Assembly (NCBI GenBank): GCA_007695205.1
Contig: REEF01000534.1
Span: 1 to 8,570, forward strand
Length of the DNA: 8,570 nucleotides
From: Planctomycetaceae bacterium
GTDB lineage: Bacteria; Planctomycetota; Planctomycetia; Pirellulales; Pirellulaceae
Direction: 5' to 3'
In this document: in pieces, positions 1-7,500 of the stretch
Layout: each line of letters opens with the position of its first letter
How positions within the stretch are numbered: the first letter of the stretch is position 1
The notes under the pieces: generated by a model
Told to the model about the DNA's origin: nothing
The model's database searches: none
Seen by the model: the letters and a program-made list of their open reading frames with translations, nothing else
Program-made: the position numbers and the translations under genes

Positions 1-396
1 GAACGCTTCGCAGAGCCTTTCGACCTCCTCCCGCCAAATGATCTGCCGATCCATGGTCTTGTCGAACAAGTCGTTCAACTGGGCGGGTTCGGCCTGTCTA
101 GCCACGGGCACTGGGCGGGTTGCCGGCGCCGTGATGATCGCCCTGGTTGAACGGCAGGAATCTCGTGCTCTTCCCGTTCAGTCGCGTGGTCATCGAAACC
201 TGGTCCGGATCGACCGCGAAGTGGACCAGCGCCCGCTGCTTGAATTGGAAGATCTTGTCCCTGGGATCGCGGTCGGTCATGTACTGGCGCCGGGCGTGGC
301 CGACGGTCTGGCCGGTGAGCGGGTTCTTCAGTTCGGCTGTGGCGACCGGGATGCCGTTCAGACTGAGCGCCAAATCGAGCGACTTATCCCATAGAC
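1..396 (-). pseudogene. hsdR: Remnant of type I restriction enzyme R subunit (HsdR), internally deleted and frameshifted
   Basis: Read on the minus strand, about 390 down to 113 encodes an unmistakable piece of the HsdR N-terminal nuclease domain. It runs from KSLDLALSLNG through GIPVATAELKNPLTGQTV, TDRDP, VHFAVDPD, MTTRLNGKSTRFLPFNQG and ends at GAGNPP. The ExK of AELKNP (about 326-334) is the catalytic part of the PD-(D/E)xK nuclease. The frame then meets a TAG at 98-100, where a real HsdR would continue into its helicase motor. In another minus frame, 1-105 is open to the window edge and contains PAQLNDLFDKTMDRQ and WREEVERLCEAF, which resembles the C-terminal region of HsdR; this second match is tentative. 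The N-terminal part upstream of 396 is also missing or unrecognisable. Inference: a decayed gene that has lost its start, its motor domain and its frame. Intact HsdR proteins are roughly 1000 residues. No hsdM or hsdS is visible here. Confidence 0.75.
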
Positions 397-415
397 GCCG
401 TGGGGCTGCCCGGTG

Positions 416-457
416 CGGTTGAATGTGTGGGATTTCGGCGGCCAGGAGATCTATCAC
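416..457 (+). pseudogene. Fragment of a Roc (ROCO-family) GTPase domain, switch II region
   Basis: Fourteen plus-strand codons read RLNVWDFGGQEIYH, the hallmark G3/switch II segment of Roc domains (Ras of complex proteins, found with leucine-rich repeats and COR domains), where WDFGGQE is near-invariant. The frame opens just after a TAG at 392-394, and downstream of the motif the translation (RCLGDTENAATLL, then a stop) no longer resembles the family, which should continue into HATHQFFL-like sequence. No P-loop, COR domain or leucine-rich repeat is present nearby. It is therefore a tiny gene fossil rather than a gene. The match is short, so a chance resemblance cannot be excluded, but the motif is long and specific for such a fragment. 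Confidence 0.55.
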
Positions 458-464
458 CGGTGCC

Positions 465-499
465 TTGGGGACACAGAAAATGCTGCTACACTCTTGTAG
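465..499 (+). promoter_or_regulatory. Possible promoter with overlapping inverted repeat upstream of the photolyase fusion gene
   Basis: TTGGGG at 465-470 and TACACT at 487-492 are separated by 16 bases and sit about 50 bases before the ATG at 540, giving a weak sigma-70-like arrangement. The -10 box lies inside a short inverted repeat, CTACA (486-490), four bases, then TGTAG (495-499), a position where a repressor could block transcription. Photolyase genes are light-controlled in several bacteria by MerR-type LitR/CarH regulators, but no specific operator match is claimed. The call rests on spacing and two imperfect hexamers only. Confidence 0.2.
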
Positions 500-526
500 A
501 TCGAGGTGGGTGGCTTGGTCTCTGAC

Positions 527-534
527 GGGAAGGG
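527..534 (+). promoter_or_regulatory. Ribosome binding site for the photolyase fusion gene
   Basis: The purine run GGGAAGGG ends five bases before the ATG at 540. This favours 540 over the in-frame ATG at 423, which has no recognisable site. An ATG at 567, preceded by GGAAG at 551-555, is a second possible start that would shorten the protein by nine residues. Confidence 0.5.
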
Positions 535-539
535 TCGAC

Positions 540-2996
540 ATGCAATCTTCGGAAGTGGTGCAGCGGATGGCTCCTGCGTTGTCCGAGCGGGTTCGGGTAC
601 TGCGGGATGGTGACTTGGCCACGCCGGGCCAGTTCGTGCTGTACTGGTGCCATCATGCGATGCGGGGACACGAGAATCCGGCATTGGACGCGGCGTTGGC
701 GGTTGGTCAGTCAGTCGGGTTGCCGGTGCTGGTCTACCAGGGGTTGTCCGAGCGTTACCGGTACGCTTCGGATCGACACCATACGTTCCTGCTGCAGGGC
801 ATGGCCGACTTGCAGACGGAACTGGAAGCTCGCAAGATCGCGTATGTCTGCCATGTCGAGCGATCGGGTCATCGCGGCCCGCATCTGCAAACGCTGGCCG
901 AGCGAGCCGCTTTGTTGATCACCGAGGACATGCCGGTGCGGCCGACCTGGCCTTGGTTGCAGCGGCTGGTCGCCACCACCGAATGTCCCATCTGGTGTGT
1001 CGATACGGCGTGCATCGTTCCCATGCAGTTGGTCGGCCGCGCGTACGATCGAGCCTTCCGCTTTCGCGAGGCAACGCGAGACCTGTATCGTCAGCGGCTG
1101 ACGCGGCCCTGGAACGAAATGCCCGATCCGACATCGGCCTGGATGCCTGACCATCTACCGTTCGATCCGGTAGATGTTCGGAGTTGCGATCTGGCCTCGC
1201 TGGTTGCTGACTGCGAGATCGATCACGCGATCGGGCCGGTCCCGCACACGCCGGGCGGAAGCGTTGCCGGTTATCGGCGTTGGGATGCGTTTCGTCAACA
1301 GGGTCTGAAGGATTATGGCAAGCGGCGGAACGATCCGCTGTCCGATGGTGTCAGCCGATTGTCGGCCTACCTGCATTATGGCATGGTCTCGCCGTTGCGA
1401 ATCGCACTTCAGGCGGCCGAGCAGCAGGCGGATAAGTTTCTGGACGAGTTATTGATTTGGCGTGAATTGGCTCACCATCTGTGTTTTCATCGGGCGGACC
1501 ACGAGCAACTGGAGGTGTTGCCCGATTGGGCGCAGGCCACGTTGGCCGAACATCGCAGCGACCCGCGTCCGGCCATCCTGTCCTGGGAGCGGCTGGCCCG
1601 CGGCGAAACGGGGGATCCGCTGTGGGATGCGGCTCAAAAGTCGCTGCTGATCCACGGCGAATTGCACAACAACGTGCGGATGACGTGGGGCAAGGCGCTG
1701 CTGCAGTGGACGCCGGATCCGGCGACGGCGCTGGCGATGCTGATCGACTTGAACCACCGCTACGCTTTGGACGGTCGCGACCCGTGTTCGTACGGCGGAC
1801 TGCTCTGGTGCCTGGGCTTATTCGATCGACCTTTCCCTCCGGCGCGACCAATTTCCGGAACGCTTCGCGTCCGGACCACCGACGATCATGCAGTTCGGCT
1901 GGATGTGGCCGCGTACCGGCGGCATACCATGCGGCCGTTGACCGAATCGTTGCCGACCGTGGCGGTGATCGGTGCCGGGGTCTCCGGCTTGATGTGTGCC
2001 CGAACGCTGGCCGACCATGGCCTGCCGGTCACCGTGCTGGAAAAGAGTCGCGGCGTCAGCGGCCGCATGGCAACTCGTCGCACCGACGATGGCCTGACGT
2101 TCGACCACGGAGCACAATACTTTACCGTCCGCGACGATCGCTTCCGCCGTTATGTGGATTCGTGGATCCAGGACGGGCTGGTTCAACCTTGGAAAGGGCG
2201 AATCGTCTCGCTGCGGGACGGGCAGATCGAACTGGACAAATCAGCGACGGATCGCTACGTGGGGTGCCCGGGCATGAACGCGATCGGCAAGCATCTGGCC
2301 AGCGGCCTGGACATTCGGACCAAGGTACAGATCGCGTCGCTCCAACCGGACAATGGCACTTGGCGTATTCTGGACGGCACGGGCAAGGAAGTGACCCGAG
2401 CAGACTTTGTGGTGGTTGCGGCTCCTGCACCGCAAGCCGCGGAACTGTTGACAGCCGTCGAGGATTTGGCCGCGCGTGCTGCGTCGGTCCCGGTCGCCGG
2501 TTGCTGGACGTTGATGGCTCGGTTCGGCTCCCCCATCCCCGTCGACTACGACGGCGCCTTCGTCCAGGATTCGATCTTGTCTTGGGTCGCTCGAAACCGC
2601 AGTAAACCTGGCCGCGACTCGGGCGCAGAGACCTGGGTGTTGCACGCATCGGCCGATTGGACTGAGGCACATCTGGAGCGGCTCCCCGACGAAGTGCAGA
2701 CGATGTTGTTGGAAAGCTTCCGGCGAGCGACGGGTGTGACCGCAGAGCCGGAGAACGCCATCGTTCACCGCTGGCGGTACGCGTTGCCGATCCAGCCGTT
2801 GGCGCAGCGCTGTCTGTTCGACGCCCATCGCATGATCGGAGCCTGCGGCGATTGGTGCTGTGGCCCCCGAGTCGAAGGGGCATTTTTGAGCGGTGCGGCT
2901 CTAGCCGGTCGTGTGCTGGGCCTGTTGCCAACCTTTGCATCCGAGATTCCATCCACGACTCAGCAAACACTGTGGTCTACCCCCGACGATTCGTAA
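540..2996 (+). CDS. Class II-type DNA photolyase fused to a COG3380-type NAD/FAD-dependent oxidoreductase
   Basis: The protein has 818 aa and two flavin domains in one frame. Residues about 30-435 resemble class II CPD photolyases, which use blue light and FADH- to split cyclobutane pyrimidine dimers. Visible family marks are an N-terminal antenna domain (FVLYWCHHAM), SRLSAYLHYG (273-281), DELLIWREL (302-310), DPLWDAAQ (359-366), HGELHNNVRMTWGK (372-385) and DGRDPCSYGG (411-420). Trp362, Trp383 and Trp390 keep the 21 and 7 residue spacings of the electron-transfer tryptophans W360, W381 and W388 that I recall for the Methanosarcina mazei class II enzyme. After a short linker, residues about 472-795 form a Rossmann FAD-binding, amine-oxidase-like domain: VIGAGVSG (476-483), EKSRGVSGRMATRR (501-514), FDHGAQYFTVRD, PGMNAI, VVVAAPAPQA, WVLHASADW, HRWRYA, and GACGDWC with RVEGAFLSG near the end. 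Such oxidoreductases often neighbour photolyase genes; here they are covalently joined. The 'HNN' and 'Gly-Lys' in the active-site helix differ from the usual class II HGFMRMYWAK, so substrate or a cryptochrome-like role is uncertain. It is cytoplasmic, with no signal peptide. Confidence 0.85.
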   Translation: MQSSEVVQRMAPALSERVRVLRDGDLATPGQFVLYWCHHAMRGHENPALDAALAVGQSVGLPVLVYQGLSERYRYASDRHHTFLLQGMADLQTELEARKIAYVCHVERSGHRGPHLQTLAERAALLITEDMPVRPTWPWLQRLVATTECPIWCVDTACIVPMQLVGRAYDRAFRFREATRDLYRQRLTRPWNEMPDPTSAWMPDHLPFDPVDVRSCDLASLVADCEIDHAIGPVPHTPGGSVAGYRRWDAFRQQGLKDYGKRRNDPLSDGVSRLSAYLHYGMVSPLRIALQAAEQQADKFLDELLIWRELAHHLCFHRADHEQLEVLPDWAQATLAEHRSDPRPAILSWERLARGETGDPLWDAAQKSLLIHGELHNNVRMTWGKALLQWTPDPATALAMLIDLNHRYALDGRDPCSYGGLLWCLGLFDRPFPPARPISGTLRVRTTDDHAVRLDVAAYRRHTMRPLTESLPTVAVIGAGVSGLMCARTLADHGLPVTVLEKSRGVSGRMATRRTDDGLTFDHGAQYFTVRDDRFRRYVDSWIQDGLVQPWKGRIVSLRDGQIELDKSATDRYVGCPGMNAIGKHLASGLDIRTKVQIASLQPDNGTWRILDGTGKEVTRADFVVVAAPAPQAAELLTAVEDLAARAASVPVAGCWTLMARFGSPIPVDYDGAFVQDSILSWVARNRSKPGRDSGAETWVLHASADWTEAHLERLPDEVQTMLLESFRRATGVTAEPENAIVHRWRYALPIQPLAQRCLFDAHRMIGACGDWCCGPRVEGAFLSGAALAGRVLGLLPTFASEIPSTTQQTLWSTPDDS

Positions 2997-3017
2997 CCCC
3001 AAGCGTCAGCATGCCCT

Positions 3018-3057
3018 GGGGACACCCAGCTTTGGCACAGGGGACACCCAGCTTTGG
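3018..3057 (+). repeat. Two direct copies of an 18-bp repeat, candidate left end of a small element
   Basis: GGGGACACCCAGCTTTGG occurs at 3018-3035 and again, identical, at 3040-3057, a 22-base period. A diverged inverted copy lies at 3192-3209. The shorter core GGGGACAC also appears at 467-474, just downstream of the Roc fragment. Repeated and inverted copies within 200 bases suggest ends of a MITE- or REP-like element, but no transposase is present. Confidence 0.6.
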
Positions 3058-3191
3058 AACCATCCTTACGAGCTTACGAAACATCCGTCGCTAGGGCTGA
3101 AAGCTCAGTGTTTTCAGTCGCGGTCGTTCAGCAGCGGGCTCGAAACAGTCTCCGCGGAGCCAGCACATCCGGGCTCGTCCGATTCGAGAGA

Positions 3192-3209
3192 GCAAAAATG
3201 GGTGTCCCC
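3192..3209 (-). repeat. Inverted copy of the GGGGACACCC repeat, candidate right end
   Basis: Read on the minus strand, 3209 to 3192 gives GGGGACACCCATTTTTGC, matching the 3018 and 3040 copies at 15 of 18 positions, with the first 11 bases identical. Together with the left copies it brackets about 190 bases of non-coding sequence. Confidence 0.5.
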
Positions 3210-3236
3210 GTTGTCTAAACAGTAACAGCGGGCGTC

Positions 3237-3431
3237 CTATTTTCCCCCGTTGTACCCATCCTCCGTCACCTCGCTGCAAAGATCGAATTCCGTCTTCTCG
3301 ATCGTGTAGGTCAGCTCGGAAAGCGACAAGCCGCACCCGCAGCATTTGGCCCTGGCGGCCGTCGCTCGCTTGAGGTACTGGGTCTGAATTTGTTTCGGAT
3401 TTCGCTTTTCAGGTTTCGAAGCGGCGCGCAC
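3237..3431 (-). CDS. Doubtful 64-aa Cys-containing hypothetical protein or gene fragment
   Basis: The frame from a GTG at 3431 to a TAG at 3237 encodes a basic N-terminal half (SKPEKRNPKQ, KRATAARAK) followed by a CCGCG cluster and a single downstream Cys in FDLC, ending EVTEDGYNGGK. The composition of the second half is protein-like, with G or C at most third codon positions, and the clustered cysteines could belong to a small zinc site. Against it: there is no ribosome binding site at a sensible distance, the start is only a GTG 27 bases past the end of the next gene, and I recognise no family. It could be the C-terminal scrap of a lost gene. Confidence 0.25.
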   Translation of the reverse strand: MRAASKPEKRNPKQIQTQYLKRATAARAKCCGCGLSLSELTYTIEKTEFDLCSEVTEDGYNGGK

Positions 3432-3458
3432 GGTGCGAGCATCCTACACCAGAAGACG

Positions 3459-4331
3459 TTAACCCAGGCAATCCAGGACGCCTCGGATATAGCCCACCGA
3501 TTCGGCTAGACCGGGCAGCGGATCGTCGGGTTCGGCTTCGTATTCGAACGCCAGGTAGCCGTCGTAGCCGGTTTTGAGCAGCGAGTGCAGCAGACGAGGC
3601 AGATCGATCACGCCTCGGCCACACGCGATCGCGCGGCCTTCGCGAGTGTTTTCTGTCACGTCCTTGATGTGGATATCGTAGACGCGATCGGCCGTCTTTT
3701 CGCCGTGTTCGACCGCGTCCTGGCCGTAGCGGACCGTGTGCCCGATATCGTGGCAGAACCCGATGCGATCGTCCAACGTGCGGATCTTGTCGTATCCGTC
3801 GATCGGGGTGGGGAAATGGGCATCGCCGGGGCCGTGGTTGTGGATGCATACCCGCAGATCGTACTCGCGCACTTTAGCTTCGATCATCGGCAGCATTTCG
3901 GCGGATGGTGCGGCGATGATGTGGGTCATCCCGGCCGCCTTGGCGTAATCGAACGCCTGGTCGATCTGTTGCTGATTGCGCATGGTGATCACCCCGCAGG
4001 CGTACAGCACCAGTCCGGCATCCCGGACCTTAGCCACCGTTTCGGCCATCAGTTCAGGCGAGGCGTCCAGCGGCAGATGGAAATCCTTCAGGCAGATGGC
4101 TTCCAGGCCCAATCGCGTGGTCATCGCCAGCGTCTGATCCAGGTCGAATCGCCGCAGGGTGTACGAAGCCAGGGCCAAACGCAACGGCCGTTTTTCGGGT
4201 TTGCTGGGGATGTGGTCGTGGGCTGACGCAGGGGAGGCGAGCCCACCGATACCAGCGGTCAAAGCGGCAGCGGTTCCCAATCCGGTGGCGGACAGGAAAT
4301 GGCGGCGGTGGGAACGAGGTTGCGTGGTCAT
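3459..4331 (-). CDS. Tat-exported xylose-isomerase-like TIM-barrel protein (sugar phosphate isomerase/epimerase family)
   Basis: The 290-aa protein opens with a twin-arginine signal peptide: RR at residues 9-10 in SHRRHFLSATG, a hydrophobic Ala/Gly-rich stretch to about residue 33, and a likely cleavage after ASA (residue 37). It should therefore fold in the cytoplasm and be exported to the periplasm. The mature part is an AP-endonuclease-2/xylose-isomerase-like barrel. It shows LRLALASYTLRRF near the first strand, GLEAICLKDFHLP (75-87), VCIHNHG (161-167), FCHDIGH (192-198), DIHIKD (219-224) and LAFEYE (260-265); the His, Asp and Glu residues in the last four are the probable divalent-metal ligands of the fold. 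Family members isomerise or epimerise sugars or related keto compounds, and the substrate cannot be read from sequence. Exported copies of this family are abundant in planctomycetes. The ATG at 4331 was chosen over an in-frame ATG at 4346 and one at 4424 because GGGAGAA lies six bases before it and the Tat motif begins at once. Confidence 0.88.
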   Translation of the reverse strand: MTTQPRSHRRHFLSATGLGTAAALTAGIGGLASPASAHDHIPSKPEKRPLRLALASYTLRRFDLDQTLAMTTRLGLEAICLKDFHLPLDASPELMAETVAKVRDAGLVLYACGVITMRNQQQIDQAFDYAKAAGMTHIIAAPSAEMLPMIEAKVREYDLRVCIHNHGPGDAHFPTPIDGYDKIRTLDDRIGFCHDIGHTVRYGQDAVEHGEKTADRVYDIHIKDVTENTREGRAIACGRGVIDLPRLLHSLLKTGYDGYLAFEYEAEPDDPLPGLAESVGYIRGVLDCLG

Positions 4332-4337
4332 GGCGTG

Positions 4338-4344
4338 TTCTCCC
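4338..4344 (-). promoter_or_regulatory. Ribosome binding site for the isomerase-like gene
   Basis: On the minus strand GGGAGAA precedes the ATG at 4331 by six bases, a standard spacing that fixes the start directly in front of the Tat signal peptide. Confidence 0.6.
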
Positions 4345-4510
4345 ATTAAAATAGTGAAGCAATGGACGGGAAGACGATCCTCGGATGTTCGGACGCCGCA
4401 CGGTGGCATGTTCGACGGCCCCAATTGCGGACCTCGGAATCCTAAACCAGAAAGTGGCTCCGAGCAAGCGGGTTGGACTCGTCAGCGGTCCCCGCATCGA
4501 TTATCATCGC

Positions 4511-4516
4511 TACAAT
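4511..4516 (+). promoter_or_regulatory. Possible -10 element for glnE
   Basis: TACAAT lies 41 bases before the proposed TTG start in the 226-base gap between the divergent genes. It matches the TATAAT consensus at five of six positions. No convincing -35 hexamer is found 16-18 bases upstream; the best TTGGAC (4473-4478) is 32 bases away, too far. The assignment is weak. Confidence 0.2.
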
Positions 4517-4543
4517 GCTCTGCGTTTGCCTCCCAAAGCCAGG

Positions 4544-4549
4544 AAGGAG
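4544..4549 (+). promoter_or_regulatory. Shine-Dalgarno site that decides the glnE start
   Basis: AAGGAG, within AGGAAGGAG (4541-4549), lies eight bases before an in-frame TTG at 4558 but 29 bases before the first in-frame ATG at 4579. This argues that translation starts at the TTG. Confidence 0.6.
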
Positions 4550-4557
4550 TTGTCTGT

Positions 4558-7500
4558 TTGTCAGCGTCACGCAAATCCATGGACCATGACACCCTCATTC
4601 AATGCTTGGAAGATCCCAGCGCACTGCAGTCGAGACTTCGCACGCTGAAGCTACGGAACGTGGATCGAGCATCCGACAACTTGAGGTCGATCGCTCAATC
4701 CGGCGTCACGCTGGATTTGTTGGCGTTGATCAGCCAGCAATTGAGTCAGGAACTGCCGCGGCTGAGCGACCCGGACATGGCGTTGAACAACCTGGATCGG
4801 CTGTTCGGCGCGTCGCGCAGCCCCCTGGCGCTGGCAGCCTTGTTCGAACGCGACCCCGAGTCGTTACCGACGCTGCTGCAGATTTTTTCCAGCAGCCAGC
4901 ATCTGAGCGATCTGATGGTCCGGGAACCCGAGACGTTCGATCTGCTGCGAATCACCGAAGGCCAACCGGTGGCGCGAGACGTCCTGACGCGTGAAATCTG
5001 CAACGATGTGGCCAACGCCGACGGCGACCGCGAGATCATGGCCACCTTGCGGCGTCACAAGCAGCGTGAGACCTTGCGGATCGCCTATGGGGACATCGTC
5101 AAACGTCAGCGGCTCGAGACGGTGACCGAACAGATCTCGGTGCTGGCCGATGCCATCTGCGAAGCGGCCGTGCAAGCCGCTTGGCGCAAGCTGGTGGACC
5201 GGCGGGGGACGCCACGCTTAGAAAACGGCCAGCGAGCTCGGTTCGTCGTGCTGGCGCTGGGAAAACTCGGTGGTTTAGAGCTGAATTACTCCAGCGATAT
5301 CGACTTGATCTTCCTGACCGACGACGGCGGCCGTACCGACGGCGACCGACCGATCACCAATGCGGAATTTTTCGAGCGGCTGGCGCGACAGGTGTTCCAA
5401 TACCTGAACGAAAACACGGCCGATGGGATCGCCTATCGCGTGGACCTGCGGCTCAGGCCGGAGGGCAGCCAAGGTCCACCGGTTATCGGCCTGAATGCGG
5501 CTTTACAGTACTACGACATGTCCGGCCGTACTTGGGAACGCCAGGCGTTTGTCAAGGCGCGGCCGATCGCCGGGGATCTGGATCTGGGCGAGGAGTTCCT
5601 GCAGTTGATGGAACCGTGGATTTACCGGCGTTACCTCAGCAGCGCAGACATCATGGGCATCCGGGCCTTGAAACGTCGCATCGAACAGCGTTGTTTAAGC
5701 GAAGGCGGCGATCAGCGGGACGTCAAGCAAGGTCGCGGTGGAATCCGCGACATCGAATTCGTCATCCAGTTCCTGCAACTGCTCAACGGCGGCGATCTGC
5801 CCGAGATCCGCACCGGCAATACGCTGGATGCGATCGCTCGATTGGAACAAGTCGGATGCTTCACCAGCGAGGAACGCACGGCGCTGGAACACAACTATGC
5901 CATGTTGCGCAAGTTGGAGCACCGTCTGCAGATCATGTTCGATCTGCAGACGCACGTCCTGCCCGACAACGACGACGAGCTGCGCAAAGTGAGCATCCGG
6001 ATGGGGTATGCCGATGGCCCCCACCGTTCTCCCCTGGATAGTTTCCGGGCGGATTATCAACGAATCACCGAGCAGAATCGGTGGATCCTGAAGCACTTGA
6101 TGGGCGACGCCGAAGGGTTTGACGCTCCGGCAGAACCCGAGGTCGATCTGGTGCTGGACCCCGCGCCCACCGACCAGCAAATCGAGCAGGTGTTAAGTTG
6201 CTATGGGTTCAAGAACGTGCGCGAAGCCTACACGCATTTGATGGCGTTGACCACGGAGAGAATCTCGTTCCTGTCCACGCGACGTTGCCGTCATTTCCTG
6301 GCCGCGATCGCGCCCCAGTTGCTGCAGGCGATCAGCGAAACGCCCGATCCCGATTCGACGCTGATCAATCTGAGCCAGGTCAGTGATTCGCTGGGTGGCA
6401 AGGGGGTGCTGTGGGAACTGTTCCGGCTGAATATGCCCTCGATGCAGTTGTACGTGCGTCTGTGCGCGGCAACGCCGTACCTGTCCAGCATCTTAACCAC
6501 CAATCCCGGGATGATCGATGAATTGCTGGATTCTTTGCTGCTGGAACGATTGCCTTCGTTCGAAATCCTCGAACGAGTGCTGGGCGATCTATTGCGCGGA
6601 GCCGAAGACGCGGAGCCGATCCTGCACGGATTCAAGAATTCGCTGCATCTGCGGGTCGGGGTGCGGGATATTCTGGGCAAAGCCGATATTCGCGAAACGC
6701 AGCGAGTGCTGTCGGATGTCAGCGAGGTTTGCTTGAAGCAGATCGCGATCAACGAGTTTCAGCGTTTGACGGCTCGCTACGGGACGCCCATCGTTCAGGG
6801 CGGTCCCCACGATGGCCAGCCGTGCGAACTGATCATTATGGCGTTGGGGAAACTCGGGGGCCGCGAGCCGAATTACCACAGCGATCTGGACGTCGTTTTC
6901 CTCTACGACGCGGACGGGATGACTCGGTATCCCCGCAGCGATCGTCCGGATAAATCGACCACCAACCAGCACTTCTTCAGCCAACTGGGGCAGCGGATCA
7001 TCAAGGTGATCACTCAACTTGGCCCGTATGGCCGCCTGTACGAGCTGGATCCCCGATTGCGACCCACGGGCCGTAGCGGCATGTTGGCGGTGTCGTTGGC
7101 CGAGTTCGCTCGGTATTTCGCCAGCAGGCAGGGCCAATTGTGGGAACGTCAGGCGTTGTGCAAGGCCCGCGTGATCTTCGGATCGGACGCCGCTCGACAA
7201 GCCACCATGGAAACGGTCCACCGATCCCTGATCGGCGAAGGCTGGCAGCCCAACGATGCCCAAGCGATCCGCCAGATGCGAACGCGACTGGAAGAGACCG
7301 CAGTTCCGACCAATCTGAAACGCGGTCCCGGCGGCACGATGGATATCGAGTTTACCGTGCAAATGCTGCAGATGAAATATGGCGGTGACCGTCCGGAGTG
7401 CCTGGTGCCGGGCACGTTGGAGGCCATCGCAGCATTGCGCGAGGCCAAGGCCCTGGATCAAGAAGATGCCGATTTCCTGGCCCAGGCCTACCGGTTCCTC

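Larger units (their letters stand above)
2997..3458. other. Intergenic region with repeat ends and no confident gene
   Basis: These 462 bases separate the convergent ends of the photolyase fusion gene and the isomerase-like gene. They contain direct and inverted copies of a GGGGACACCC repeat (3018-3209), a short inverted repeat CTGAAA (3097-3102) / TTTCAG (3112-3117), a perfect 10-base palindrome CTCCGCGGAG (3150-3159) and a doubtful minus-strand small ORF (3237-3431). No clear rho-independent terminator with a T-run was found for either flanking gene. Plus-strand readings here give no recognisable protein. Confidence 0.6.

Noticed and set aside
423..539. N-terminal extension of the photolyase fusion from ATG 423
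   Set aside because: It reads through the Roc fragment and the putative promoter, has no ribosome binding site and no photolyase similarity; the ATG at 540 has GGGAAGGG at good spacing.
1481..2605. Long plus-strand frame of 374 codons inside the photolyase fusion gene
   Set aside because: It lies wholly within the well-supported gene in another frame, is rich in Arg, Gly and Pro as expected for shadow frames in GC-rich DNA, and resembles no family.
2122..2970. Minus-strand frame of 282 codons opposite the oxidoreductase domain
   Set aside because: Antisense shadow, extreme Arg/Ser/Pro content, no domain signature and no ribosome binding site.
3585..4226. Plus-strand frame of 213 codons opposite the isomerase-like gene
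   Set aside because: Shadow of a well-supported Tat-signal TIM-barrel gene; no start signal or motifs of its own.
4455..4469. Sigma-54-like GG-N10-GC (TGGCTC...AAGC) upstream of glnE
   Set aside because: The -12 half is poor (AAGC instead of TTGC), and such spaced dinucleotides are common by chance in GC-rich DNA, so the nitrogen link alone is not enough.
4159..4557. Upstream extension of the glnE frame, open by 133 codons
   Set aside because: It overlaps the start of the divergent isomerase-like gene and has no GlnE similarity; the Shine-Dalgarno at 4544-4549 marks a later start.
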